Of a DNA stretch of 37,276 bases, positions 15,706-24,091 are shown piece after piece. Positions within the stretch are counted from its first letter, which is position 1. The number at the start of each line of letters is the position of its first letter. The DNA lies in NCBI GenBank assembly GCA_964483085.1, contig CAYZZX010000011.1:1-37276 (forward strand), in the 5' to 3' direction. Position numbers and translations under genes: made by a program. This DNA comes from JALHFZ01 sp964483085. Lineage in GTDB: Bacteria > Synergistota > Synergistia > Synergistales > Aminobacteriaceae. The notes beneath the pieces were generated by a model. The model had not been told where the DNA came from. It saw only the letters and a program-made list of their open reading frames with translations, and did not search any database.

Positions 15706-17649
15706 TTGAACCGTACGCTACCCGAACTGACGAATTTCCCCGTGGAGTTCCTGTCGGATTCCATGGCGAAAATACTCGAAAAGGCGGCTGCCGAATGCCG
15801 CAGAAACATTCTGACTATGGTGACCGCAGCGGACAGCGGCCACCCCGCGGGATCCTTCTCAAGTCTGGAGATGTATCTCGCCGTCTACGGCGTCGCCGAT
15901 CTCACTCCGGAGAACTGTTCCGGGATCGACAGGGACTACGTCGCCATCAGCCACGGCCATACATCCCCCGCCGCCTATGCCTCCCTTGCCGCCTGGGGTT
16001 TTTTCGATCCCCTTGACGCAGTCGCGCACTTCCGCCAGTGCGGATCTCCCTTTCAGGGGCACGTTGAACGGGCAGTTCCAGGAATTGACTGGGGGAGCGG
16101 CAACCTCGGCCAGGGTCTCTCCGCCGGAGTGGGCTTCGCCCTCGCCCAGAGAGCCCGGAAGAGCGGCAAGCGGACCTACGTCCTCATGGGGGACGGAGGG
16201 CAGACCAAGGGGCAGAGCGCCGAAGCCCGCAGGATCGCCTCAAAGGAGAAGTTATCGAATCTCACCGTCCTCGTGGACTGGAACAACATCCAGATCTCGG
16301 GAACCCTTGATGCCGTCATGCCGGCGGATATACCGGCCCTCTGGAAGGCCGACGGATGGAAGGTCCTGGAATGCGACGGACACTCCTTTCAGGATCTCTA
16401 CGCCACCCTCCGTGCCGCGGTAGAGAATGATGTTCCCACGGTGATTCTCTGCAGAACTGTCATGGGGAAGGGCGTTTCCTTCATGGAAAACACCCCCGAA
16501 TATCACGGCAAGGCCCCTCGAGAAGAGCTGTACGTCCAGGCCATGAAAGAACTCGGCGGAGATGCCTCTCTGCTCGAAAAAGCTCTGGAGCGTCGAAAGT
16601 CTCCACCCCCGACCGGGCGGGAAATCCGCCCCTCTTCGGGTGGTCTGTCCACAGGAACTCCACGAACCTACAGCAACAGCGACAAAAAAACGGACAACCG
16701 CTCCGCCTTTGGCACCGCGCTGGCGGACGTGGGGGGCGAAAACTGTGAACGGTCGGGAGGCACCCCCCTCCTTGTCTTCGACTGCGACCTCGCCTCTTCG
16801 GTGAAGACCGCTGACTTCGCGAAGAAGTGCCCAGACTGGTTTCTCCAGACGGGCATTCAGGAGCACGCCACGGCCACCGTCGCGGGAGCTGCCTCCACTG
16901 CGGGAGTGGTCTCCCTCTGGGCCGGTTTCGGCGTCTTCGGCCTGTCGGAGGTCTACAACCAGCAGCGCCTCAACGACATCAACTCAGCCAACCTCAAGAC
17001 GGTCCTCACTCACGTGGGACTCGACGTGGGGGAGGACGGAATGACCCATCAGGCCATCGACTACGTCGGCCTGCTGCGGAATACCTTTGGATGGCGTCTG
17101 GTCGTCCCTGCCGACCCCAACGAGACGGACCGGGCGACCCGGTGGGCTCTCGGGGAAAGCGGGTGCATCTGCATCGCCATGGGACGGAGCAAGCTTTCCG
17201 TTCTTGAGGACGAAGAGGGCAACCCTCTCTTCGGTGGAGAGACCCCTTTCCAGTACGGCAAGGCAACTCTCGTGAGAGAGGGGGAGGACGGAACCATCTT
17301 CGCCCTCGGTGCCATGACCGCCCGCGCCCTTGAAGCCCGGGAGATCCTTCAGAAGAAGGGGATCACACCGGCGGTCTACTCCGTCTCGAGCCCACTGCGC
17401 CCCGATGATGATGCACTGAGAGACGCCGCTGCGAGAGGACCCATCCTGACCTGCGAGGACCATGGGGCCGCGAGCGGAATGGGATCTGTTCTGGCCGCGC
17501 GAATGATGGAGCTCGGATTGTCGGTCCCCTTCCGGATCGAAGGGGTCACCCGGTTCGGCGAATCGGGATGCTCCGGCGATGTGATCGCCTCCATGGGGCT
17601 CGACGGACCCTCTCTTGCAGAGGCGTTTTTGAAGCTGGTAAAAAAATAG
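15706..17649 (+). CDS. tkt: Transketolase (single-chain)
   Basis: This thiamine-diphosphate enzyme of the non-oxidative pentose phosphate pathway has 647 residues. The N-terminal TPP domain (about 25-270) contains DSGHPAGSFSS, AISHGHTSPA and GSGNLGQGLSAGVG. The metal/TPP motif is MGDGGQTKGQ, unlike the common GDGCLMEG. A Pro/Ser/Thr-rich linker (about residues 295-325) leads to the pyrimidine domain, with the catalytic Glu in TGIQEHATA, and then the C-terminal domain. The layout looks like a fusion of the split two-subunit type. The start is TTG at 15706, with AAGGAGG 9 nt upstream and nothing comparable at the next ATG (15763). A TATAAT at 15666-15671 probably marks its promoter, although no good -35 is seen. 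Activity as transketolase is likely; the altered TPP motif leaves a small doubt. Confidence 0.93.
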   Translation: MNRTLPELTNFPVEFLSDSMAKILEKAAAECRRNILTMVTAADSGHPAGSFSSLEMYLAVYGVADLTPENCSGIDRDYVAISHGHTSPAAYASLAAWGFFDPLDAVAHFRQCGSPFQGHVERAVPGIDWGSGNLGQGLSAGVGFALAQRARKSGKRTYVLMGDGGQTKGQSAEARRIASKEKLSNLTVLVDWNNIQISGTLDAVMPADIPALWKADGWKVLECDGHSFQDLYATLRAAVENDVPTVILCRTVMGKGVSFMENTPEYHGKAPREELYVQAMKELGGDASLLEKALERRKSPPPTGREIRPSSGGLSTGTPRTYSNSDKKTDNRSAFGTALADVGGENCERSGGTPLLVFDCDLASSVKTADFAKKCPDWFLQTGIQEHATATVAGAASTAGVVSLWAGFGVFGLSEVYNQQRLNDINSANLKTVLTHVGLDVGEDGMTHQAIDYVGLLRNTFGWRLVVPADPNETDRATRWALGESGCICIAMGRSKLSVLEDEEGNPLFGGETPFQYGKATLVREGEDGTIFALGAMTARALEAREILQKKGITPAVYSVSSPLRPDDDALRDAAARGPILTCEDHGAASGMGSVLAARMMELGLSVPFRIEGVTRFGESGCSGDVIASMGLDGPSLAEAFLKLVKK

Positions 17650-17657
17650 GAGCGGGA

Positions 17658-18236
17658 GTGGCTGCGGAGAAGCTGCTCCTCCACGTATGCTGCGCCCCCG
17701 ACGCCACCGTCCCCCTTGAAGATTTAGAGGGCGAGGGGTATGCCGTCACGGCCTACTGGTGGGGGAAGAATATCTGGCCTGAGGAAGAAGAGCGGCGGCG
17801 CTTCGAAGCGCTGACCCGCCTTCTTCTTCTGCGGCGCATACCTTTGGTTCGTGAAAGGGCTGACGAGACGAGGTGGCACGATCTGGCCGCTCCATTCGCC
17901 GATGAACCCGAAGGGGGAAAGCGCTGCGAACTCTGCTTCCGCCTGCAGCTCGAAGCTGCGGCACAGGCCGCCGCTCTTCGGGGAATTCCGTTCCTCTGCA
18001 CCACCCTGACAATCAGCCCTCACAAAAACGTCCAGTTGATCAACGCCATAGGCGCGGAGATGGCGGGGCGGCACGGCCTCATCTGGCTGCCCCGGATCTT
18101 CCGCAAGCAGGGGGGCTTTCTCCGCTCGGTGAAGATCTCGAAGGAGCTTGAGCTCTATCGGCAGACCTGGTGCGGATGCGAGTACAGTAGAAAGAACGCA
18201 GGTCAATCAAGGGGTTTGTTGAAGGAGAACGCCTGA
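17658..18236 (+). CDS. queH: Epoxyqueuosine reductase QueH (DUF208)
   Basis: QueH performs the last step of queuosine synthesis in tRNA and replaces QueG in many anaerobes. The 192-residue protein shows the family cysteine pattern for its iron-sulfur cluster and second metal site: HVCCAPD near residue 10, CELCFRLQLE near residue 90 and WCGCEYS near residue 172. TTLTISPHKN is also present. I chose the GTG at 17658, just after AGGAGCGGGA and 8 nt behind the transketolase stop. The longer frame runs back into transketolase. It probably shares that gene's transcript. Confidence 0.93.
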   Translation: MAAEKLLLHVCCAPDATVPLEDLEGEGYAVTAYWWGKNIWPEEEERRRFEALTRLLLLRRIPLVRERADETRWHDLAAPFADEPEGGKRCELCFRLQLEAAAQAAALRGIPFLCTTLTISPHKNVQLINAIGAEMAGRHGLIWLPRIFRKQGGFLRSVKISKELELYRQTWCGCEYSRKNAGQSRGLLKENA

Positions 18237-18335
18237 GAAACTCCTGCAAACATTCCTTCGCCCGGTCTGAACTGACCCGGCGGATCGCTCGAAGCACCAC
18301 AGGGCTGAAATCGACGGCCCGGAAAGGATAAATTC

Positions 18336-19436
18336 ATGAGCTTTTCTCATATCCACGCCCGGCTCGCCCGCCTTCGGGAGGGGATGGAGCGGGAGATGAT
18401 CGACGTCTTCTTTCTTCTGGTGACAGAACGCTACAACAGCGAATCTCTGAGCTGGCTCAGCGGATTTCGCGGAAGCAGCGGTGCTGTGGTGATCTCCCCT
18501 TCCGACGCCTGGCTGGTGACGGACGGCAGATATATCCTCCAGGCCGAAAAAGAATCCCCCTTTGAACTCGTCAATCAGGGGGCAGCATCCCTTCCTGAAA
18601 AGACGGCGGACATCCTCCGCTCTCAGTCCTGGTCCGCCGGAGGGTACGAGGGGGACCGCCTCTCCGTCAACCTCTTCTCGGCGATCAAGCCGGCCCTTCC
18701 GGAATGGAAGGACTGCTCGACCCTGCTGCCCACGCTCCGCCGGAAAAAGGACGACCTTGAGGTTGAGTACATCCGCCGGGCGGGGACCATCGCCTCCGAC
18801 GCCTACGAGGAGGTTCTTCAGTCCGTCCGGGAGGGGATGACGGAGAAGGAGTTCAATGCCCTCCTCGAATATACCCTTCGTAAAAAAGGCGCAGAGGGAG
18901 GCTGGAAGGGGAGCAGCTTCATCGTCGCCTCGGGAGAGCGGAGCGCCCTCCCTCACGGCTCTCCCACGGAGCGCCCCTTCCGCCGGGGGGATATTGTGAC
19001 CGTGGATTTCGGCGCCACAGTGAAGGGGTATATGTCTGACCTGACCCGAAACTTTTCCCTCGGCCCCCTCTCGGAGAGAGCTCAGGAGATCGAAGGGCTC
19101 CTCCTGGAGGCCCATTCTCAGGCAGCCCGGGCACTTCGCCCCGGAGCTTCGGGCGTGGAGATCGACGCCGTGGCCCGAAAAATCATCACCGATGGCGGAT
19201 GGGGCGGCCATTTCCCTCACGGCCTCGGACACGGCCTTGGCCTTGAGGTTCATGAGGCCCCAAGGCTCTCCCCCCTGTCGACGGACATCCTCGCCGAGGG
19301 AGATGTGGTGACTATCGAGCCCGGAATTTACCTCGAGGGGTGGGGAGGCATGCGGATCGAGGACGACTACCTGGTCACCGGAAGCGGATCAGTCTGCCTC
19401 TCGGGAGGAAAGGGGCAGAAGACGGCAATCCTCTGA
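18336..19436 (+). CDS. Xaa-Pro aminopeptidase/dipeptidase, peptidase family M24B
   Basis: This 366-residue cytoplasmic metallopeptidase cleaves X-Pro bonds, useful to a peptide-consuming organism. An N-terminal creatinase-like domain (to about 125) is followed by the pita-bread catalytic domain. All five expected ligands of the two metals are visible: Asp224 (VDFGA), Asp235 (YMSDLTR), His299 (HGLGHGLG), Glu328 (IEPGIY) and Glu342 (MRIEDDY). The ATG at 18336 follows AAAGGAT. The 99-nt gap after queH holds nothing recognisable. The exact preference (aminopeptidase P or prolidase) cannot be told from sequence. Confidence 0.94.
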   Translation: MSFSHIHARLARLREGMEREMIDVFFLLVTERYNSESLSWLSGFRGSSGAVVISPSDAWLVTDGRYILQAEKESPFELVNQGAASLPEKTADILRSQSWSAGGYEGDRLSVNLFSAIKPALPEWKDCSTLLPTLRRKKDDLEVEYIRRAGTIASDAYEEVLQSVREGMTEKEFNALLEYTLRKKGAEGGWKGSSFIVASGERSALPHGSPTERPFRRGDIVTVDFGATVKGYMSDLTRNFSLGPLSERAQEIEGLLLEAHSQAARALRPGASGVEIDAVARKIITDGGWGGHFPHGLGHGLGLEVHEAPRLSPLSTDILAEGDVVTIEPGIYLEGWGGMRIEDDYLVTGSGSVCLSGGKGQKTAIL

Positions 19437-19461
19437 AGAGGTTTATCTGAAGATTTTTCTG

Positions 19462-19489
19462 TTGCCTTTTTCTAACGAGGGGATATAAT
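19462..19489 (+). promoter_or_regulatory. Promoter of the rubredoxin gene
   Basis: TTGCCT at 19462-19467 and TATAAT at 19484-19489 are separated by 16 nt. The rubredoxin ATG lies 44 nt after the -10 box. This suggests rubredoxin is expressed independently of the upstream peptidase. Confidence 0.7.
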
Positions 19490-19532
19490 GTTCATCGGGT
19501 ACCATCTTGACACCTCAAAAGGGGGAAATCTC

Positions 19533-19694
19533 ATGAAAAAGTACGTTTGCACTGTGTGCGGCTATGTCTATGATCCTGCCGAGGGCGATCCGGACTCGGG
19601 CGTGGCTCCCGGAACGACCTTCGAGGATATCCCTGACGATTGGGTCTGCCCCGTCTGCGCCGTGGGCAAGGATATGTTCGAGCCCGAGGAATAA
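19533..19694 (+). CDS. Rubredoxin
   Basis: This 53-residue one-electron carrier has a single iron held by four cysteines, Cys6, Cys9, Cys39 and Cys42 (CTVC and CPVC). The canonical rubredoxin residues GYVYDPAEGDPDSG and PDDWVCPVC are present. The ATG at 19533 follows AAAAGGGGGA. The longer frame from 19488 begins inside the -10 box and is rejected. In anaerobes rubredoxin commonly serves oxygen or peroxide detoxification, but no partner gene (rubrerythrin, superoxide reductase, flavodiiron protein) is adjacent. Confidence 0.97.
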   Translation: MKKYVCTVCGYVYDPAEGDPDSGVAPGTTFEDIPDDWVCPVCAVGKDMFEPEE

Positions 19695-19709
19695 GAAGGG
19701 CAGACAGTA

Positions 19710-19764
19710 CCGAAAAGCGAAGGAGCGAAGGGCCGGAACAGCCCTTCGCTCCTTCGCTTTTCGG
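19710..19764. terminator. Long bidirectional terminator hairpin
   Basis: A perfect 24-bp inverted repeat pairs 19710-19733 with 19741-19764 around a 7-nt loop. It sits between the converging rubredoxin gene and the minus-strand secreted-protein gene. It contains AAAA/TTTT near the outer end of both arms, so it could act in either direction. Confidence 0.8.
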
Positions 19765-19769
19765 ACTCC

Positions 19770-20249
19770 TTACTTCTGGATGCTGATCCCCTGCAGAAGG
19801 GGCAGTGCAGCGGACAGCATCTCCTCCCGGGTGAGGGACGAGCTTTCAAGGGTCAGGGAGCCCTCTTTTTCCAGCGGAACGGCCAGGGCGAGCCCGAGAG
19901 AGGGGACCTCCTCAAGAACGGCCCGTCTGCCTCCGAGGGAGATGATCTCGTAGGTCGAGCCGAAGCCTATTGGCCGGTCGTCCTTCGTCTCCTCATCGTC
20001 CGCAGGGGAAAAGGTCCCCGGACCGGAGCCGGTGAGCAGGGTGACCTTCAGGCTGCTTCCGTTTTCCTTTCGATAAATGCGGAGAGTCCATTGGCCTACG
20101 GACCCCGCTGCGGAGGAGAGCGGAAAAATTCGTTCTTCCTCTCCCTGAAAGCCCGGAATTTCAGGCAAGGTTGCAGCGGAAGCGGGAAGAGGAATCCACG
20201 GAAGTAGCAGAACAAGGATGATCAGCCGGAGGAGCAGACAATTTTTCAT
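19770..20249 (-). CDS. Small secreted protein of unknown function
   Basis: I do not recognise this 159-residue protein. Starting from the ATG at 20249 it begins with a classic signal peptide: MKNCLLLRL, a Leu/Ile-rich core, and LPASA before the likely cleavage site. An AGAAGGT Shine-Dalgarno lies upstream. The mature part is about 135 residues, without cysteines or obvious repeats, and has alternating strand-like stretches (WTLRIYRKENGSSLKVTLL, TYEIISLGGRRAVLEEV). It resembles a small beta-rich periplasmic or membrane-associated domain. The longer frame to 20327 has no Shine-Dalgarno and would hide the signal peptide. It is transcribed divergently from miaB and alone. Confidence 0.75.
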   Translation of the reverse strand: MKNCLLLRLIILVLLLPWIPLPASAATLPEIPGFQGEEERIFPLSSAAGSVGQWTLRIYRKENGSSLKVTLLTGSGPGTFSPADDEETKDDRPIGFGSTYEIISLGGRRAVLEEVPSLGLALAVPLEKEGSLTLESSSLTREEMLSAALPLLQGISIQK

Positions 20250-20353
20250 GACAGACCTTCTTTCGGAGTTCTTTTCTCCTATTCTACACCACTTTTTTCG
20301 TCCGCCGGCAGCGGCGACGCGGGCCAACCTGCGGATTTGCGGAAAAAGGGAGC

Positions 20354-20383
20354 TTGTACCACCCCTTCTCTGAAGGGTATAAT
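20354..20383 (+). promoter_or_regulatory. Promoter of the miaB-comEA-comEC unit
   Basis: TTGTAC at 20354-20359 and a perfect TATAAT at 20378-20383 are separated by 18 nt. They lie about 50 nt before the miaB start codon. Confidence 0.7.
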
Positions 20384-20434
20384 GCTTTCTTGACGGAAAA
20401 GGACATTATTTCCTTTTCCAGAGGAGGTTGTTTC

Positions 20435-21766
20435 GTGTATCGATTTGCCTTGAAAGTCTATGGATGCCAGATGAATGTGTATGATGGAGATAAGATGAAA
20501 ACCGCCCTTCTTGCCCGGGGCTGGACTGAAGCACCCGAGGATGAGGCGGACGTGGTGATACTGAACGGATGCAGTATCCGCGACAAGTCGGAGCAGAAGG
20601 TCTGGAGTGAGCTCGGCCGCTTCGCTCCCCGATGGGGGAGGGAGGGAAGACCCTTCGTCGCCGTGACGGGCTGTATCGGCCAGAACGTGGGGGCCGCTAT
20701 GGCCTCCAGATTTCCATGGGTGCGCTTCGTATCCGGGCCCCGGCATATCGGTTCCGTCCCCGAGGGGCTTGACCTGCTCATGAGCTGTCCGGGAGAAAAG
20801 TTCTACTATCTCGACGACGACCCCTCGGCGTTTTTCGATATTTCTGAGGTCCCCCTGAAAAGAGCCAATCCATGGAAAGCCTTTGTGACCATAGCTCACG
20901 GGTGCGATAACTTCTGTTCCTACTGCATTGTTCCCTACGTGAGGGGGCGGTTTATCTCCCGCTCTCCCGATCTCATTCTCGACGAAGTACGGGCGTTCGT
21001 GCAGGACGGAGTCCGGGAGATCACCCTCCTGGGGCAGAACGTGAACAGCTACGGCAAGGATCTGTCTCCAGCCTTTCCCTTCTCGGCTCTTCTTCGGGAG
21101 TGCGTTATGAAAACCGGTGTGGACCGTCTCCGCTTCGTCACCTCTCACCCTCAGGATTTTACTCCCGACATAGTGGAGGTCATGAGGGAGCATCAGGCGG
21201 TGATCTGCCCCTCGGTCAACCTTCCCATTCAGTCGGGAAGCGACAGAATGCTCGCCCTGATGAACAGGAAATACACCCTCGGCCAGTATCGTTCAACCGT
21301 GGAGCTTCTGAGGAGCGCCCTGCCCGATCTGGGGCTCACCAGCGATCTGATCGTCGGCCATCCCGGCGAGACGGAGGAGGATTTCACCGAGTCCGTAAAT
21401 ATGCTGAAGGAGTTTCGCTTCGACCTCGTCCATACCTCGGCCTATTCCCCCCGAAGAGGAACGGCTGCTGCGGAGCGGGAGGACCAGATTCCCCTGACCG
21501 TCAAGATGGAGCGGCTGAGGATCGTCAACGAACTCCAGTCTGCCATTGCGGGGGAGATCAATGAATCCCTCGTGGGGAGGACACTGCCTGTGCTGCTCGA
21601 TGACCTCGCCCCCCGGGGAGAGGGGCTTCTGCAGGGCAGAACGCCCTCCGACAAGGTCGTTCTCGTCGAAGGAGCGGACGATCTTCTCGGACGGACGGCC
21701 TCTGTGGAGATTACCCGGGGAGATAACTGGTGTCTCGCCGGCAAGATACTTTCCTTGCTGGACTAG
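20435..21766 (+). CDS. miaB: tRNA-2-methylthio-N6-isopentenyladenosine synthase MiaB
   Basis: This radical-SAM methylthiotransferase adds 2-methylthio to isopentenyl-A37 of tRNAs. The 443-residue protein has the UPF0004 domain with three cluster-binding cysteines (VYGCQMN at Cys11, LNGCSIR, VTGCIGQ). The radical-SAM motif CDNFCSYC has Cys157, Cys161 and Cys164, the same spacing and almost the same numbers as in E. coli MiaB. A C-terminal TRAM domain follows. CQMN in the first motif points to MiaB rather than MtaB or RimO. I chose the GTG at 20435 with GAGGAGG 8 nt upstream. The longer frame starts inside the promoter -35 box. Confidence 0.96.
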   Translation: MYRFALKVYGCQMNVYDGDKMKTALLARGWTEAPEDEADVVILNGCSIRDKSEQKVWSELGRFAPRWGREGRPFVAVTGCIGQNVGAAMASRFPWVRFVSGPRHIGSVPEGLDLLMSCPGEKFYYLDDDPSAFFDISEVPLKRANPWKAFVTIAHGCDNFCSYCIVPYVRGRFISRSPDLILDEVRAFVQDGVREITLLGQNVNSYGKDLSPAFPFSALLRECVMKTGVDRLRFVTSHPQDFTPDIVEVMREHQAVICPSVNLPIQSGSDRMLALMNRKYTLGQYRSTVELLRSALPDLGLTSDLIVGHPGETEEDFTESVNMLKEFRFDLVHTSAYSPRRGTAAAEREDQIPLTVKMERLRIVNELQSAIAGEINESLVGRTLPVLLDDLAPRGEGLLQGRTPSDKVVLVEGADDLLGRTASVEITRGDNWCLAGKILSLLD

Positions 21767-21781
21767 ATAGGAGGGGGAAAA

Positions 21782-22471
21782 ATGGGATTCAACAGTTTCA
21801 GAGAGGAAGGAACCCGCAGGGGCCTTCTTTTTTTCGGGGCTGGAATGCTCTGCCTTCTTCTCGCCGGAGGTCTTGTTTTTTTCTACTCGGGGAAGTTCTC
21901 CGGCCGCCCCTCGGGGCAGACTGCCGGTCCCGCCCTTTCGCTCTCTCCGCCGGCTGTTCCAAAGGCGGAAACCGGAGAAAAAACTCCTCCCGATGAAGGA
22001 AAGAAAAAACCCTGGGTGCTCTACATCACGGGGGAGGTCTCCGCTCCGGGGGTCTACACCCTTTCTTCCGACGTCCGTATTGTCGATTTAGTGGACGCTG
22101 CGGGAGGGCTCACTCCCAAGGCGGACCCCGTGAGGATCAACCTCGCCGCGCCCCTTTCCGACGGCATGCATATCCACGTCCCCGCCGCGGGCTCAAAGGA
22201 ATCTTTCGATCCCTCCCTTTCTCTCCCCTCATCTCCTTCTTCCTCCCTCACCGCTCCGGCGGAAGGGGCCGCTGCCGCTCCGGTGAATGTCAACACCGCC
22301 ACCCTTCAGGAGCTCGAAAGGCTGCCCGGAGTCGGACCGGCGACGGCCCGGGCCATCCTGGAATACCGGACGAGCCGGGGATACTTCTCCTCAGTGGAGG
22401 ACCTGCTCCGCGTCAAGGGGATCGGACCGAAGAAGCTCGAGGGGATGAGGAGAGCAGTCACCCTTCGATGA
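21782..22471 (+). CDS. comEA: ComEA-type competence DNA-binding protein
   Basis: ComEA binds double-stranded DNA outside the membrane during transformation. The 229-residue protein has one N-terminal membrane helix (about 14-36) and a Pro/Lys-rich spacer. An SLBB-like domain follows (about 78-134, YITGEVSAPGVYTL, DLVDAAGGLTPKAD), then a Ser/Ala/Pro-rich linker. A C-terminal pair of helix-hairpin-helix motifs ends the protein (LPGVGPATA 181-189 and VKGIGPKKL 211-219), starting with the family hallmark VNVNTAT. The ATG follows AGGAGGGGG. Its stop overlaps the comEC start (ATGA), so the two are translationally coupled. Confidence 0.95.
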   Translation: MGFNSFREEGTRRGLLFFGAGMLCLLLAGGLVFFYSGKFSGRPSGQTAGPALSLSPPAVPKAETGEKTPPDEGKKKPWVLYITGEVSAPGVYTLSSDVRIVDLVDAAGGLTPKADPVRINLAAPLSDGMHIHVPAAGSKESFDPSLSLPSSPSSSLTAPAEGAAAAPVNVNTATLQELERLPGVGPATARAILEYRTSRGYFSSVEDLLRVKGIGPKKLEGMRRAVTLR

Positions 22472-23931
22472 ACCAGGCCGCTCCTCCCTTGCCGGAGGGA
22501 ATCGCCAGAGCGCCTCTTCTTTTTCTCCTCGGCGGTCTCTCCGCCTCCCTCGCTGCGGCAGGCAAGGGAATTCCACCCGTTCTTGCCCTTGCCCTCGCGC
22601 CTCTCGTCTCCCTCGGACTTCTCCTTCTCTTCACAGAGTTCTTCCCTCCTCGTTTTCTGGCCTATGGAGGTGGGATCGCCCTCCTTGCCCTGCTGTGCGC
22701 CCTTTACGCCGTTTCCTCCTTTCTCTTGCCGACTCTTCCGCCGGAGGAGGCCTTTTCTTTTGAAGGACGGGTGATTCTCGAACGCCCCTGGGGCTTCCGC
22801 CGGGCCCTTCTTGTGGAAGGAGAGGGGAAGCGCTTTATGATGAAGATCCCCCCCTCGTCCCCCGTACGGGAAGGGGACCGGATGAAGGCGTTCGGCAGAA
22901 CTGTTCCTCTGTCAACCCGAAGGGATTCGTCTTTTCGAGAGGACCTCTACTGGCGGGCCCGGGGTGCAGCGGGAGAATTTCTTCCGGAAAAATTTTCCGT
23001 CCGGAAGAGTACGGAGTGGAGCATGGCCCGGTGGAGAAGCGCCATTCGCTCTCAGATGCTGCTCACTCTGCCCCCCTCCCTCCGGGGGTACCTTCTCGCT
23101 GCGCTCCTCGGGGTCCGCGACCCTTCCCTTGCGGAGGAGCACCGCCGGTGGGGGAGCGCCCATCTTCTGGCCGTCTCGGGATTTCACGTGGGGCTCGCCG
23201 CCCTGGGAGCGTGGAAGCTGCTCTCGCTCCGCACAAAAACCCGAACATGTCCCTTCCGGGTCCGGCTTTTCTTGACGAGTGTTTTTCTCTGGATCTATGT
23301 CCTTCTTGCCGGGGCAGCACCGAGCGCCCTCCGGGCTGCCCTCATGATTCAGTTGGTCTTTCTCGGGAAAATGCTTGGCCGGCCCGGTAACCCCGTCAAT
23401 GGGGTCTCCGCCGCGGCGCTCCTCCTCCTTCTCTGGCGTCCGGAATGGTTCTGGGATGTGGGGTGGCGCCTCTCCGTCACTGCGGCTCTCACCCTTGCCG
23501 CCGTAAATGCCCGTCCATCGGTGAAGACGGCCCTCCTCTCGAGCCCTCTCATCTGGCTTGTAACCTATCCGCAGAGCTCGGCGGTCTTCGGACCTCTTCC
23601 GCTCGCGGGGCTCGTTGTGAATTTCGCCGCTCTGCCGGTCTTCGCCGTCCTCTACCCGATAGCCCTCCTTCAGGCTCTCCCCGCCCTGGCGGAGCTCCCC
23701 TTCAGCGTTTTTTTCTCCGGCCCCGCCGAAGGGCTCTTTCTTCTCTGGAAAGAGGTTGCGGACGGCGCCGCCCTTCTTCTCCCCTGGAGCCTTCCGTGGT
23801 CGCCCCTGCCCGTCCTCCTCGGAGGAGGAGTCTTTGTGCTCGTCCTCGCCGGAGCTCTTTACCCCCTGAGAGGCCGAACTCTGGCCGGAGCGGCGGTCAC
23901 CCTTCTTGCCGTTCTGCTGATCCTCGCGTGA
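22468..23931 (+). CDS. comEC: ComEC/Rec2-type DNA uptake channel, short form
   Basis: This polytopic membrane protein forms the channel for single-stranded DNA during transformation. The 487 residues contain an N-terminal helix bundle and a small soluble DUF4131-like OB region (about 90-180). The Competence domain follows, with the motif LLAVSGFHVGL near residue 231 and many later helices. Full-length ComEC proteins of about 700-800 residues end in a metallo-beta-lactamase-like nuclease domain. That domain is missing here, and nothing downstream encodes it: the gene stops at 23931 and a terminator follows. A short form with a separate nuclease is known in other bacteria. It overlaps comEA by 4 nt. 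Confidence 0.93.
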   Translation: MNQAAPPLPEGIARAPLLFLLGGLSASLAAAGKGIPPVLALALAPLVSLGLLLLFTEFFPPRFLAYGGGIALLALLCALYAVSSFLLPTLPPEEAFSFEGRVILERPWGFRRALLVEGEGKRFMMKIPPSSPVREGDRMKAFGRTVPLSTRRDSSFREDLYWRARGAAGEFLPEKFSVRKSTEWSMARWRSAIRSQMLLTLPPSLRGYLLAALLGVRDPSLAEEHRRWGSAHLLAVSGFHVGLAALGAWKLLSLRTKTRTCPFRVRLFLTSVFLWIYVLLAGAAPSALRAALMIQLVFLGKMLGRPGNPVNGVSAAALLLLLWRPEWFWDVGWRLSVTAALTLAAVNARPSVKTALLSSPLIWLVTYPQSSAVFGPLPLAGLVVNFAALPVFAVLYPIALLQALPALAELPFSVFFSGPAEGLFLLWKEVADGAALLLPWSLPWSPLPVLLGGGVFVLVLAGALYPLRGRTLAGAAVTLLAVLLILA

Positions 23932-24021
23932 GTTTTTTCTGGAGGAAGAGTGCATAAAATCGCCAAAACCGGAGAGGAAAAAGGGCTTGCATGCCTTACG
24001 TTGTGCCTGCAAGAACATACA

Positions 24022-24060
24022 AAAAGGCAGGGATAACGAAGGTTATCCCTGCCTTTTATA
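24022..24060. terminator. Bidirectional terminator between comEC and the SLH gene
   Basis: A perfect 16-bp stem pairs 24022-24037 with 24042-24057 around a 4-nt loop, with A-run and T-run at the feet. It lies between the converging comEC and SLH-protein genes. It also marks approximately where the base composition turns AT-rich. Confidence 0.9.
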
Positions 24061-24091
24061 ATTCAAATAAATTAGCAGGAAGAGTGAATCA

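Noticed and set aside
22912..24018. 368-codon minus-strand open frame
   Set aside because: Antisense to comEC, highly charged and without motifs.
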